The notes beneath the pieces are model-generated. The model was not told the origin of the DNA. It searched no databases and saw only the letters and a list, made by a program, of their open reading frames with translations. The position numbers and the translations under genes are program-made. This document shows, one piece after another, positions 16,066-24,567 of a DNA stretch of 41,529 bases. Position 1 is the first letter of the stretch. The number at the start of each line of letters is the position of its first letter. Source of the DNA: Gemmataceae bacterium (lineage in GTDB: Bacteria; Planctomycetota; Planctomycetia; Gemmatales; Gemmataceae); assembly GCA_003136315.1 (NCBI GenBank), contig PLDW01000322.1:41741-83269 (forward strand). The letters are read 5' to 3'.

Positions 16066-17025
16066 TCAATTATTATTGATGTCTGACTTGCTGGCTGAAT
16101 GACTATTTGGCCGAGTATCGATAAACACGTCGACCAACTGGCCGACCAGAACTTTCTTCTCCCGAACCAATCGATTGTTGGGATCGATCGCATAAATCAC
16201 CTGGACGACGCGGGTATCGACCCGCTCGGTGTTAGCTCCAGTGAGAGAGGTCTTGGGCACTACATACGGCTCCAGTCGAACAAAGCTCAACGGGACTTCC
16301 TCCTGGTTGGCATCGCCACGGATCTTGGCCCGAGCCGGTGCGGAAAGCTTGAGGCGGGGGAGATCTTCCTCATCGATACTCACACGGACATGGATCGGCT
16401 GGAGATTGCCCATCAGGATCAAGGATTGCCCACCAAACGTTGAGACATATTCCCCTTCCCTGACATTAATTTGCAGAACCGTGCCATCGACCGGCGCCCG
16501 CACACGGAGTAGGGTGAGCTGTGTCTTTGTCTGTCCGGCTTGAGCCTTCGCAAGCTCCAGTTGCGCGACTGAGGTCCGATAGGTCTGCTCCAGCGTGACC
16601 ATATCCTGCTCGGCAATCGCCTGGGCCGCGAGCATCTTGACACCGCGGTCGCGCTGGTCCTTGTTCATCTCAACTGTTGCCGCGGAGGCCGCCACCTGGG
16701 CTTCGTTGACCTTCAATTGCGCCGCCGTCAGACTATCGTCCAGTTCGAACAGAACGTCACCGGCTTTCACCGTCTGGCCGATGCGAATTGGGATCTTGGT
16801 GACGACACCGGCCAATTGGGAGCCAACGGCGATGTTACCGGTGCCGCTAGCCTCGGTGGACGGCTCGACCATGCCGGCGCCGGCCACCGTGTCGCCAAAT
16901 GGTGTCAGTGGTGGCGGGACAGGGGGCGGGGTTTGTGGATCCGGGCGCTGGATGTAGAGCGCGTGTGCGACGGCAAACGCCAGCATCCCGAACGCAAGCA
17001 AAGGAAGAACGTATTTTCGAGTCAT
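16066..17025 (-). CDS. HlyD/DevB-type membrane fusion protein
   Basis: The 319-residue periplasmic adaptor has an N-terminal anchor (YVLPLLAFGMLAFAVAHALY), a Pro-rich stretch, and a split lipoyl half-motif (VVTKIPIRIGQTVKAGDVLF and APVDGTVLQINVREGEYV) flanking a coiled-coil hairpin (about 105-180). A beta-barrel domain follows (PIHVRVSIDEEDLPRLK). Such adaptors link an inner-membrane ABC permease to an outer-membrane duct. The start at ATG 17025 has a strong AAGGAG site 6 bases upstream. It is the third gene of the operon, 10 bases after the ATPase. The gene order (permease, ATPase, adaptor) and sequence type resemble DevBCA glycolipid exporters. No TolC-like gene is visible nearby. Confidence 0.88.
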   Translation of the reverse strand: MTRKYVLPLLAFGMLAFAVAHALYIQRPDPQTPPPVPPPLTPFGDTVAGAGMVEPSTEASGTGNIAVGSQLAGVVTKIPIRIGQTVKAGDVLFELDDSLTAAQLKVNEAQVAASAATVEMNKDQRDRGVKMLAAQAIAEQDMVTLEQTYRTSVAQLELAKAQAGQTKTQLTLLRVRAPVDGTVLQINVREGEYVSTFGGQSLILMGNLQPIHVRVSIDEEDLPRLKLSAPARAKIRGDANQEEVPLSFVRLEPYVVPKTSLTGANTERVDTRVVQVIYAIDPNNRLVREKKVLVGQLVDVFIDTRPNSHSASKSDINNN

Positions 17026-17035
17026 GGTTAACTCC

Positions 17036-17776
17036 TTACACTGGGGCGAACAGACCATTCGTGACTTCTGGTTTTACATGCTTTTCCTGGGCAACGCGAC
17101 CGTCCTCCAGGGTGATGATCCGGTCCGCGAAACCATACACGCGAGAATCGTGCGTCACCGCAACAGCTACTCGGTCCGGTTGCAGAGCAACCTCGCGGAT
17201 CAACTCCATAATGGCGTGACCTGTGCGAGCGTCAATAGCTGATGTCGGCTCGTCGGCAACGAGTAGGCGGGGTTGATGGACGAGCGCTCTGGCAATGGCC
17301 ACCCGTTGCTGCTGTCCCCCGGACAGTTGCGAAGGTAACGAGTGAATTCGCTCGCTGAGTCCTACGGACTTCAGAACCTCGATCGCATGTGCCACGGCCT
17401 TTGTCTTTGAGTAGCCGTTAATCACTAACGGCACCGACACGTTCTCCGCGGCCGTCAAGGATGGTAGCAGGTTAAATTGTTGAAACACGAACCCGACATT
17501 CTTCGCCCGGCAAGCCGCCTTCTCGTGCTTCGACAGACTCTTGATGTCCACTCCCAGGACCGATACGTCCCCATCTGTCGGGTCGAGAGTGCCCGCCAGG
17601 ATTGAAATCAGGGTGGTCTTGCCACAACCGCTGGGACCGACCAGAAGAGTGAGTTCACCTGGGGAGATGTCCAGGTCCACCCCGCGGAGAGCCCGCACTC
17701 GCGCATCGCCTCTGCCGTAGTCCTTGGTCAATCCCTGGCAGCTCACACCCTTTCGCGTTTGGATGCTGGTCGTCAT
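17036..17776 (-). CDS. DevA/MacB-like ABC transporter ATP-binding protein
   Basis: The 246-residue ATPase has Walker A GPSGCGKTT, Q-loop region VFQQFNLLPSLTAAENV, signature LSGGQQQRVAIARAL and Walker B LLVADEPTSAID, with the H-loop in VAVTHDSRV. The sequence class is that of MacB/LolD/DevA ATPases, which drive permeases that extrude lipids, peptides or lipoproteins by a mechanotransmission mechanism. ATG 17776 overlaps the permease stop (ATGA), so expression is coupled. It sits between the permease and adaptor genes, matching a DevBCA-type tripartite exporter. Confidence 0.93.
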   Translation of the reverse strand: MTTSIQTRKGVSCQGLTKDYGRGDARVRALRGVDLDISPGELTLLVGPSGCGKTTLISILAGTLDPTDGDVSVLGVDIKSLSKHEKAACRAKNVGFVFQQFNLLPSLTAAENVSVPLVINGYSKTKAVAHAIEVLKSVGLSERIHSLPSQLSGGQQQRVAIARALVHQPRLLVADEPTSAIDARTGHAIMELIREVALQPDRVAVAVTHDSRVYGFADRIITLEDGRVAQEKHVKPEVTNGLFAPV

Positions 17777-18924
17777 GCGCCCCCCTGGAAAACAACGGCT
17801 GGCTCCAGCACAAGCACCCGGCGAATACTCAGCAAGCTGGCCATCATGACGATGAAGATCATGGCGACAGCAGTCACCGCCAGTACCTGCCACGGCAGGA
17901 AGAAAGCTAACAACGGCATGGCACTCTGCGAGAAGATGCCGTAGAGCGTCGCCAGCCCCACTCCCACTCCGTAGCCGATGCCGCCAACGACAAACCCCTG
18001 GATCAGGATCATGCTAACGATGCGGCGATCGCTCATCCCCATTGCGTTGAGGGTGCCAAACTGCTTGAGATTCTCCACGGTAAACAGATAAAACGTCTGC
18101 CCCGCGATAGCGCTGCCAACAAGGAATGCCAGTACAACGGTGGTGCCGAAGTTGAGAGGGATGCCTGTATGCTGGAGATAGTAAGTCATCGTCAATTGCA
18201 TGAATCCTTCGTTCGTTAGCGCCTTCAGGCCGGTACGGTCATGGATGCGTTCCGCCACATCCGAAGAATCCATTCCGGGTTGGACCTTGGCCAGCACGAA
18301 CGGCATCAACCGCCCGGTGGGGGTGGGAGGCACAAATAGGGTTGCCTGGCTGAACCGCGTGTAGATGATTGGCATCGTCATAAATGTCTGTGATGCCCGA
18401 TAGACGCCCACGACGACAGCCCGGCGCTGGTTCATCTCGATCACCTTGCCAGTCCGCAGCGATTCGCCCGGCCACATCTGGTAGAAGCCGGCCTCATCCA
18501 CCAGGATGGCGTCGGGGATTTGCAGATCCCCGATCTTTCCCACCAGCATGTGAGTCGGCGCCCCCGTCAGGCTGGCGTCATCAAGGCCCATCAGAATGAG
18601 GCCCTGGTAAGTGCCGTTGGCCAGTTGGGCTTGACCCTGCCCCCGGTAGAGGTTGACGGCCCAGGCGACGCCAGGGACGCTACGTACGCGGTAGAGATCG
18701 TCGTCGGAGATGGGCTTGAGGTCATCAACGTAGCGGACATCGGAGTTCATCACCCAGATGTCGCCGCCGTGTGTATCGCGGATCTGGCTGGTCGTGCGGA
18801 GCATCACACCACAGAAGATGGCGCTTTGCTCAGCAATGAGAAAGCAGGCGAAGCTGACGCCGAAGACGATGGCGAAGTACTTGCTTTTGTCACCCATCAA
18901 CATCTTTAAGGCGATCCAGGTCAC
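17773..18924 (-). CDS. DevC-type ABC transporter permease
   Basis: The 383-residue permease has one N-terminal span (YFAIVFGVSFACFLIAEQSA), a large periplasmic domain of about 220 residues, and three C-terminal spans (near 250-275, 305-330 and 345-370). This is the four-helix FtsX/MacB layout. The periplasmic domain opens with GGDIWVMNSDVRYVDDLKPI, typical of DevC-like proteins. The start is taken as GTG 18924 because AAAGGAG lies about 6 bases upstream; a longer in-frame reading adds residues without family resemblance. It is the first gene of the exporter operon. The substrate is unknown; in cyanobacteria the related system exports glycolipids. Confidence 0.88.
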   Translation of the reverse strand: MTWIALKMLMGDKSKYFAIVFGVSFACFLIAEQSAIFCGVMLRTTSQIRDTHGGDIWVMNSDVRYVDDLKPISDDDLYRVRSVPGVAWAVNLYRGQGQAQLANGTYQGLILMGLDDASLTGAPTHMLVGKIGDLQIPDAILVDEAGFYQMWPGESLRTGKVIEMNQRRAVVVGVYRASQTFMTMPIIYTRFSQATLFVPPTPTGRLMPFVLAKVQPGMDSSDVAERIHDRTGLKALTNEGFMQLTMTYYLQHTGIPLNFGTTVVLAFLVGSAIAGQTFYLFTVENLKQFGTLNAMGMSDRRIVSMILIQGFVVGGIGYGVGVGLATLYGIFSQSAMPLLAFFLPWQVLAVTAVAMIFIVMMASLLSIRRVLVLEPAVVFQGGA

Positions 18925-19620
18925 GGTTTCTCCTTTCTCCCGATCTCTAACCAGGGCTGAAACGTCGTGATGGAGCCACGAGAGATCCGCGATGACAGGT
19001 AGTAATAGCTGCGAAAGCAAGTCGTAGGCCAATCGAGCAAAGGACTGTGAAAGCTCATTTGGAAATTTTGGTGGTTCTGGTATCTGATGTCTCCGGCCTT
19101 GCCGGTGTGGCTTCTCACGTCGAGTCGAGGCGTAGTCGGCGCGATAGAGGAGTGAGCGGATACTCCTGCGAGTGTGTGGAATCGCCCGAGCTAGTCACAC
19201 CATCCCCAACGGGCCGAGTCGTTTTCCTGATCGGGCTGGTCCTTTCGGAGCGAGGCCGATCCATGTGTCCCGGATGTGGATGGCCACACGCGGTCGGTGA
19301 TCTGGAGGACTTGTGAACAGATGGGGTGAGACACACGATCGGTCCCGGCCCTGCTGGTGTGCGTCGCTGGCTCAATGTGCGAGGCGAGTGAGCGGTGCTG
19401 ACACAGGTGCCGCGAAGCTTGAGGAGATTCAGAGGCTAGCACTCAACAGGAGCAGGCGATGTCGACAGTCGAGGTTGTGGTAGTTCGTACCGCGTACCTG
19501 ATTCCGGCATGACGACGCGAAGCCCTGGATTGTTGGGATCTGGGGATTCCCAGAAGCCCCAAAAAATCCTGGCACCGACCCCCGGATGACGGTAGGCTCA
19601 AAGACATCTGGAGAACGACC
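18925..19620. other. 696-base divergent intergenic stretch
   Basis: No supported gene. Short open frames on both strands have no ribosome-binding site or family resemblance. The stretch must hold the minus-strand promoter of the exporter operon and the plus-strand promoter of the molybdoenzyme gene. A short hairpin-like pair (ggggatt and agccccaa) occurs near 19544-19562, just before the latter. Confidence 0.5.
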
Positions 19621-20868
19621 ATGAGCCAACCCGACACCGCTCCCGATGCCGAACTGACCCGACGTCTCTTCCTGCGCTCCGGCATCGGTTTGGCCTCGAC
19701 CGGGGGTCTGGTTGCGTCGGGGGGAGCCGCAGAGTTGCCTCCGGAGTTGTCCCCCGCGCTGGAGAAGCTGGAATCCTACTTCACCCCGCCAGCCAAGTTT
19801 AACGATGTCTCCCGCGGAACACCCCTGCCGCACCGTCTCCCCGACGACAAAAAACGTGAGGTCGGCCTGACCCGCGAGACCTGGCGGCTGGAGGTGATCC
19901 CCGACCCCGAGCACCCGGCCACGCTTGGCAAATCCTTCACAAAGGCCGCTGGCACCGCTCTCGACTTCCCGGCCCTTCTCAAACTCGGCGAAAAGCACGC
20001 TGTCCGGTTCGCGAAAGTGATGACCTGTCTGAACATCGGCTGCCCACTCGGGATGGGGGTCTGGGAGGGGATTCCGCTGCGGGAGGTGGTGTGGCTCACA
20101 CGCCCCAAGGAGAATCTTCGCCGCATCTTCTACAACGGTTATCACAACGACGACCCGAAACAACTCTTTCGCAGCTCGCTCCCGATCGGGCGCGTGCTTG
20201 AAGACCTGGATGACATGCCGCCGGTGATCCTCTGCTACAAACTCAATGGAGAATGGCTCAGTAGCGAGAGGGGCGGTCCAGTCCGAATGCTGGTGCCGGA
20301 AGCCTATGGGTTCAAGTCGGTGAAATGGTTGACGCATGTCGTGCTGTCGAATCTGGCCCACGCAAACGACACCTATGCAAACGCTAACAACGACATCGAG
20401 AGCCCGCTCAAGTCGTTCGCTGCGACGTTGAGCGTGCCGGGGGGAAAGGCAGATCAGCCGATCCCGGTGACCGGGTATGCGCAGGTGGGGGTGTCGGGGC
20501 TCAAGAAGGTGCAGGTGTGGGTCTTTCCTGCGGGTCAGGCGTGGACTGCGGACGATCCCTATTTCACCTCGGCCCCGTGGACAGATGCTCAAATCCTGCC
20601 AGTGCCAAAGGAGTGGGGCGGTGGTGTGGGTGGCGACCTCTTGAAGCAGACGATGGGTTTTGACCCATCGACGGGTCGTCCGAAGTTGTGGCCCATGCGA
20701 CTGGCGAAGGTCTACTGGGCGGTGGTGCTTCCGGGACTTCAGGCGGGGGAGTACACGCTTCGGTGTCGGACCCTGGATGCCAAGGGTCACGCGCAGCCCA
20801 TGCCGCGACCATTCCGCAAGTCCGGCCACTGCGCCATCGAAGCCGTCAAACTCACTGTGACGACCTGA
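19621..20868 (+). CDS. Tat-exported sulfite-oxidase-family molybdoenzyme
   Basis: The 415-residue protein starts with a twin-arginine signal (ELTRRLFLRSGIGLASTGG), so it is folded with cofactor in the cytoplasm and exported. The core resembles the sulfite oxidase molybdopterin fold: MTCLNIGCPLGMGVWEGIPL, with a Cys that could ligate molybdenum, then GGPVRMLVPEAYGFKSVKWL. The C-terminal part (VTGYAQVGVSGLKKVQVWVF) fits the Mo-cofactor dimerisation domain. No haem domain is fused, so electrons would pass to a separate cytochrome, none of which is encoded nearby. The start at 19621 has GGAGAA upstream. The exact substrate (sulfite or another oxyanion) is unknown. Confidence 0.85.
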   Translation: MSQPDTAPDAELTRRLFLRSGIGLASTGGLVASGGAAELPPELSPALEKLESYFTPPAKFNDVSRGTPLPHRLPDDKKREVGLTRETWRLEVIPDPEHPATLGKSFTKAAGTALDFPALLKLGEKHAVRFAKVMTCLNIGCPLGMGVWEGIPLREVVWLTRPKENLRRIFYNGYHNDDPKQLFRSSLPIGRVLEDLDDMPPVILCYKLNGEWLSSERGGPVRMLVPEAYGFKSVKWLTHVVLSNLAHANDTYANANNDIESPLKSFAATLSVPGGKADQPIPVTGYAQVGVSGLKKVQVWVFPAGQAWTADDPYFTSAPWTDAQILPVPKEWGGGVGGDLLKQTMGFDPSTGRPKLWPMRLAKVYWAVVLPGLQAGEYTLRCRTLDAKGHAQPMPRPFRKSGHCAIEAVKLTVTT

Positions 20869-20950
20869 TGGGAACCGAGGGTCTGTAGTGTCAAAGCACC
20901 TCCTGAAAGACCCCCACCCCGCAATGAGACGGAAGACAAACCGCCCTCCG

Positions 20951-20995
20951 GCTCCCCCTTCCTTCCCAGGGAAGGGGGCTGGGGGGTTAGGTTCC
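20951..20995. repeat. 45-bp dispersed palindromic repeat, copy 1
   Basis: The unit is a purine/pyrimidine palindrome (gctcccccttcc, then ggaaggggg) followed by a tail ending in ggttaggttc. It is one of four copies in the window (others at 21003, 37521 and 37625), all in the same orientation and downstream of minus-strand genes. Confidence 0.85.
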
Positions 20996-21002
20996 GAGAT
21001 TC

Positions 21003-21047
21003 GCTCCCCCTTCCTTCCCAGGGAAGGAGGTTGGGCGGTTAGGTTCC
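21003..21047. repeat. 45-bp dispersed palindromic repeat, copy 2
   Basis: Same family as the copy at 20951, separated by 7 bases. Its last 9 bases overlap the 3' end of the catalase gene and provide that gene's TAA stop. Confidence 0.85.
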
Positions 21048-22022
21048 GGCCGCTGATCCTGAGTGTATCGGGGCGGTCCGGCGACGACGGCCACTCAACA
21101 GGTAGAGGGCCGCTCGGACCTGGGTGAGTGGGTCGCCTGCCGGCGCGATCCCGTCGACGCGGGGGTCGGGGTCGAAGATGATTTTCCAGAACTCCGGGGC
21201 AGTCTCGTCGACGCGATGCGTCAGAGTGAGCGTGCCGAACTCGACGTCGGGCCGGTCCTCCGGCCAGACGGCAGATGAGTCTGTGACCACGTCTGAGTCT
21301 TCCGCCAGTTGCACGAAGATCCGAAACACCGCGGGACCATTTGCAAGCCGGGCGGTGAGTTCGTCGGTGAGGAAATCGTGGGTCTGTTTCGCAGCGTCCG
21401 CGTCGGAAAGGTAGTCGGTCCCGGCCTCTGGGCGGATGCGGAATCGCCCGTACCGGCTCACCCCCGCCTGGTTCGTAAACTGGAATGCCGTGATCGCGTA
21501 GAACGCCTCGCGCGCATAGCTCGTGGGGATCGGCTTGGGGGCGGTAACAAATTGCACTGCTTTCGGGTGAGTCGCAAGGAACGTATCCAGCGGCGTGGGG
21601 TGGGTTGAGTCCGGTCCACTCGCGGCCACGGCACTGAGGAACGCCAAGAACTCCTCACCGGTATGAACCGCGAACCCGTTGTGGGAATGTGCGACGATAT
21701 CGGTGTGGACATGGTCGGCGAGGGAGAAGCGGATGGCGATACCCCGCGGGCTCGCCCCCTTCGGGTCGTTGTCGGCAACGGTCGGGACACCGGCGGATGC
21801 CGAGAACCGGACGATGACCGGCGTGGACGGCCGGGTGGCATGAGGAGCGCGGGTCAACTCCTTCGCCCCAGCGGCCGGTGTGAACGTCCCGGCGACCATC
21901 ACGCCCTTGGCGTGGGCGGGTCGGAACCCGGGGTGGAACCCGGAGAGTTTGTCCAGAACATCGAGTAGGTCGCTGATGAGCGTGTGGTCCGGGGCGGGTG
22001 CCTGACTCGGTCCAGTTGACAT
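21039..22022 (-). CDS. SrpA-like catalase-family haem protein
   Basis: The 327-residue protein belongs to the small catalase-related group, shorter than the roughly 480-residue classical catalases. Visible features are the distal His region (FRPAHAKGVMVAGTF), the segment VIVRFSASAGVPTVADNDPK leading to RGIAIRF, HSHNGFAVHTGEEF around the expected distal Asn, and a proximal RAALY (R-x-x-x-Y) near the C-terminus that can supply the haem Tyr ligand. No signal peptide is seen, so it is cytoplasmic. It probably degrades peroxide or acts as a peroxidase. AAGGAG lies about 7 bases before the ATG at 22022. It is convergent with the molybdoenzyme gene, and its stop codon lies in a dispersed repeat. Confidence 0.88.
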   Translation of the reverse strand: MSTGPSQAPAPDHTLISDLLDVLDKLSGFHPGFRPAHAKGVMVAGTFTPAAGAKELTRAPHATRPSTPVIVRFSASAGVPTVADNDPKGASPRGIAIRFSLADHVHTDIVAHSHNGFAVHTGEEFLAFLSAVAASGPDSTHPTPLDTFLATHPKAVQFVTAPKPIPTSYAREAFYAITAFQFTNQAGVSRYGRFRIRPEAGTDYLSDADAAKQTHDFLTDELTARLANGPAVFRIFVQLAEDSDVVTDSSAVWPEDRPDVEFGTLTLTHRVDETAPEFWKIIFDPDPRVDGIAPAGDPLTQVRAALYLLSGRRRRTAPIHSGSAAGT

Positions 22023-22196
22023 GATCGGACTCCTTGACCCCGCATCACCTGGGGAGATTTCATTCTCCCACTTTATTCGACACAGACCAATTCGGCTGGG
22101 TCAAATCGCAGGTTCTGCCGTTCGGTCAACGGAACCCCCATGCTCCCCGTCCCCTACCATCGCCGGCTCACAACGAGCCGGCAATTCATTGCATTG

Positions 22197-24134
22197 TCAC
22201 TTCGGCGGGAAGTTCAACTGAACCGTGTGCGGCTGGGTGTAAATCGTCCGCCCTTCCGCGTTGACGTAGGAGACCTGGAATGCATACGACTGATTGGCGG
22301 CGGAGCCCGCCGGCAGCTTGAAAGTCGCTTCAGCGCTCTGGTCGCTAATCTTGAACGCCACCCTCTGGGCGTTCGGAAGCGGCGCCCAACCGGCGGGGCC
22401 GGGATTGGCTGGACCCGAGCCACCCTGTGCGGGTGTGTAGTGCAGAAACACGGAGTTGAGCTTGAGCATGGGATCGGTCAGGCGAGCCAGGGCGACGAAC
22501 TCGTTCGGGTCGATCGATCCACCACCCCCGTCTATCTGCACGTTCAGAGCGGTGTTCTCGCGCACCTTGCTGTTGCGGTCGAAGAGCCACAACTCGCCGT
22601 TGATACTGACGCGGTTTCCCTGCTGTCTGGCTTGCAAGAGCATCGTGTGGGAGACGCTTCCCTTGAACATCTCGTTGAGTTGCGTGGTCGGGATGGCAAA
22701 GCCAATCTGCTTGCCCATTACAGTGGCGACCGAGACACCGACGAGGCGACCTTGCGCGTCGACAACCGGGCCGCCACTATTGCCGGGATTGAGATCGCCA
22801 TTGATATGGACGTCGTTGAGTTGGTTTTTTTCGTCTCGTCTCAGACCTGCAATTGTGCCCTTGCCAATTGTTACGACCGGGTTGTCTGGCTTGCCCTTGC
22901 GACCACCCGGGAAACCGAAGATGTACACCGGTAGCGTCTCTGCCACCGGCGAATCCTGGGTCGTATCGAGCGCAGGGGGGAGGTTGCGAACGCCGGTGAT
23001 CCGCAACACGGCAAGGTCCACTTCACCATCGATCGCGACGACCTCGGCAGGGATCGTTTGCTCTTCGGCTGTGCCACTGTCGAGCACCACGGTGACTTTC
23101 CGCTTGGCCTTGGCTGTCTGGGCCTGCTGCTGAGTGGGAGCTGCGGGGCCGAAGCGCGGGCCAAAATTCGGGCCGAAGCTGGGAGGTCGACCGGGACCAA
23201 TTCTCGGCCCTCCAGGGAAACCCTGTGGACGGCCGGGAAAACCCTGTGGACGGCCGGGCATCCCTGGCATTCTGGGCATCCCTGGCCCTTGCTGCGTGGG
23301 TTGTTTTGCGGTTGGTGGCGGATCGTCATCATCGACAGCAATGACGTGGTGGTTGGTGACAAGATATGCGGTGTCACCGCTCGATCGAACGAGGAAGCCC
23401 GAACCGGTGGCACCCACGTTGCCCACCTCCACCTGGATGAACGCCGTGGCCCTTTTCGTCCTGTTCAGGATCTCTGGGGAGAGATCGGCGACCTGGCGGC
23501 TTGTGGGACCCTGTATCGCGTTGGTATTCGTTATTGTGTTGGCATTCGTGCCTGTATTCGGATTCCCGCTGGGGGCAGGGTTGCCTCCCGCAGTCGGAGC
23601 GGGCATCGAGCCCAGTACGGGGACCGAATCTGGCGTGGTGGAAGCCACGTCATTCGAGGGGTTGGATTTTCCGCGCCCCACGGCAAGCCAGACCGCAAGC
23701 ACCACGAGCACCAGAACCACGACCCCCCCGCCGGCGAGCAGGGCGATCGGAAGGCCGCTGGCCTCCTGCGGATTCTTTTTCTTCTTGGATCGGCGGCGAC
23801 GGTCGTCCTCATCCTCGTCGTCATATCGGTCCGCTCTCGACCTACGAGAACGAGGGCCATCCTCCTCATCGTCGCGATCCGGCCTAGAGCTGCGGGAGCG
23901 AGGGGAATCTTCCTCGTCATCACGCCCAGGTCTGGTCTTCCGTGATCGAGGAGTTTCCTCCTCCTCATACCGTGGCCGGGCGGGGTTCGTCCGTGAGCGA
24001 TCGGGGGTCTCAGCGGCGAATTTGGGCCGGAATAAAGCCTGGCACTTCGGGCAGCGGAGTTGGGTGCCTGCGGGAGGTGCGCTGGCCATTCGCAGTTGCG
24101 TGCCGCACTCTGGACATTGAAATGAGAGCGACAT
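22197..24134 (-). CDS. membrane-anchored trypsin-like serine protease with zinc ribbon
   Basis: The 645-residue protein has, in order, an N-terminal zinc ribbon (CPECGTQLR, then CPKCQALF; residues 7-35) and an Arg/Asp/Glu-rich linker with imperfect repeats like RDDEEDSPRSRSSRP (about 45-120). A single membrane span (127-151) and an Asn/Thr/Pro-rich spacer come next, then a trypsin-fold protease. The catalytic triad is His263 (LVTNHHVIAV), Asp373 (GEVDLAVLRI) and Ser453 (LNPGNSGGPVV). Between His and Asp sits a Pro/Gly/Met/Phe-rich insert of about 50 residues (PGMPRMPGMPGRPQGFPG). No PDZ domain follows; the C-terminal 150 residues look beta-rich. ATG 24134 is chosen because the zinc ribbon begins right after it. 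The topology places the protease outside the cytoplasm and the ribbon inside. Confidence 0.88.
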   Translation of the reverse strand: MSLSFQCPECGTQLRMASAPPAGTQLRCPKCQALFRPKFAAETPDRSRTNPARPRYEEEETPRSRKTRPGRDDEEDSPRSRSSRPDRDDEEDGPRSRRSRADRYDDEDEDDRRRRSKKKKNPQEASGLPIALLAGGGVVVLVLVVLAVWLAVGRGKSNPSNDVASTTPDSVPVLGSMPAPTAGGNPAPSGNPNTGTNANTITNTNAIQGPTSRQVADLSPEILNRTKRATAFIQVEVGNVGATGSGFLVRSSGDTAYLVTNHHVIAVDDDDPPPTAKQPTQQGPGMPRMPGMPGRPQGFPGRPQGFPGGPRIGPGRPPSFGPNFGPRFGPAAPTQQQAQTAKAKRKVTVVLDSGTAEEQTIPAEVVAIDGEVDLAVLRITGVRNLPPALDTTQDSPVAETLPVYIFGFPGGRKGKPDNPVVTIGKGTIAGLRRDEKNQLNDVHINGDLNPGNSGGPVVDAQGRLVGVSVATVMGKQIGFAIPTTQLNEMFKGSVSHTMLLQARQQGNRVSINGELWLFDRNSKVRENTALNVQIDGGGGSIDPNEFVALARLTDPMLKLNSVFLHYTPAQGGSGPANPGPAGWAPLPNAQRVAFKISDQSAEATFKLPAGSAANQSYAFQVSYVNAEGRTIYTQPHTVQLNFPPK

Positions 24135-24554
24135 GAGAGGCAGCCTTGAGGTCAATGCGTGTTGTGGCGTGGTTTTGGATTGTAAACGGAGCGTGGCGCG
24201 GTTGCAAGCGTGTGCTTGACAAATTGACCGGGGAATCCACCCCATCAAGAGCATCGGGAAGAGCCACGCTGCCTTCAATCAGGACGAAAGCCGTTGTTGC
24301 GGCGTCGAAAACCACCGTTTACCAACAGGGAGCGAAGAAAGCAGCAGAGAGGCTCTCTGCAGCGGCAAGAGCTTCCACACCTCCCGCTCGGATCGGTTCT
24401 GTTGACTGAAACGGCGGATCGACCAAGATTTGGAAGTGCCGAAGGCCTTGGATGGGGTTTGGCGGCCGAGGCTCTTTCATCACGGATGCTGGCTGTTAGC
24501 TGTCAACTGTAAGCTGCAAACTCACTTCGACTTGTGGCGATTGAGGCTCTTTCG
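24135..24554. other. 420-base intergenic stretch with a direct repeat
   Basis: No supported gene. It contains the first unit of a 25-base direct repeat (24468-24492); the second unit, 24543-24567, runs into the 3' end of the next gene. The 24493-24542 spacer is AT-richer than its surroundings. Confidence 0.55.
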
Positions 24555-24567
24555 TTACGGATGCTGG
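24468..24567. repeat. 25-base direct repeat pair
   Basis: Units at 24468-24492 and 24543-24567 share gaggctcttt followed by acggatgctgg, with two mismatches between them. The second unit overlaps the last codons and the stop of the membrane protein gene. This could be a trace of a small duplication. Confidence 0.7.

Noticed and set aside
19429..20829. 466-residue antisense frame to the molybdoenzyme gene
   Set aside because: Arg/His/Pro-rich composition typical of a GC-rich shadow frame and no family motifs.
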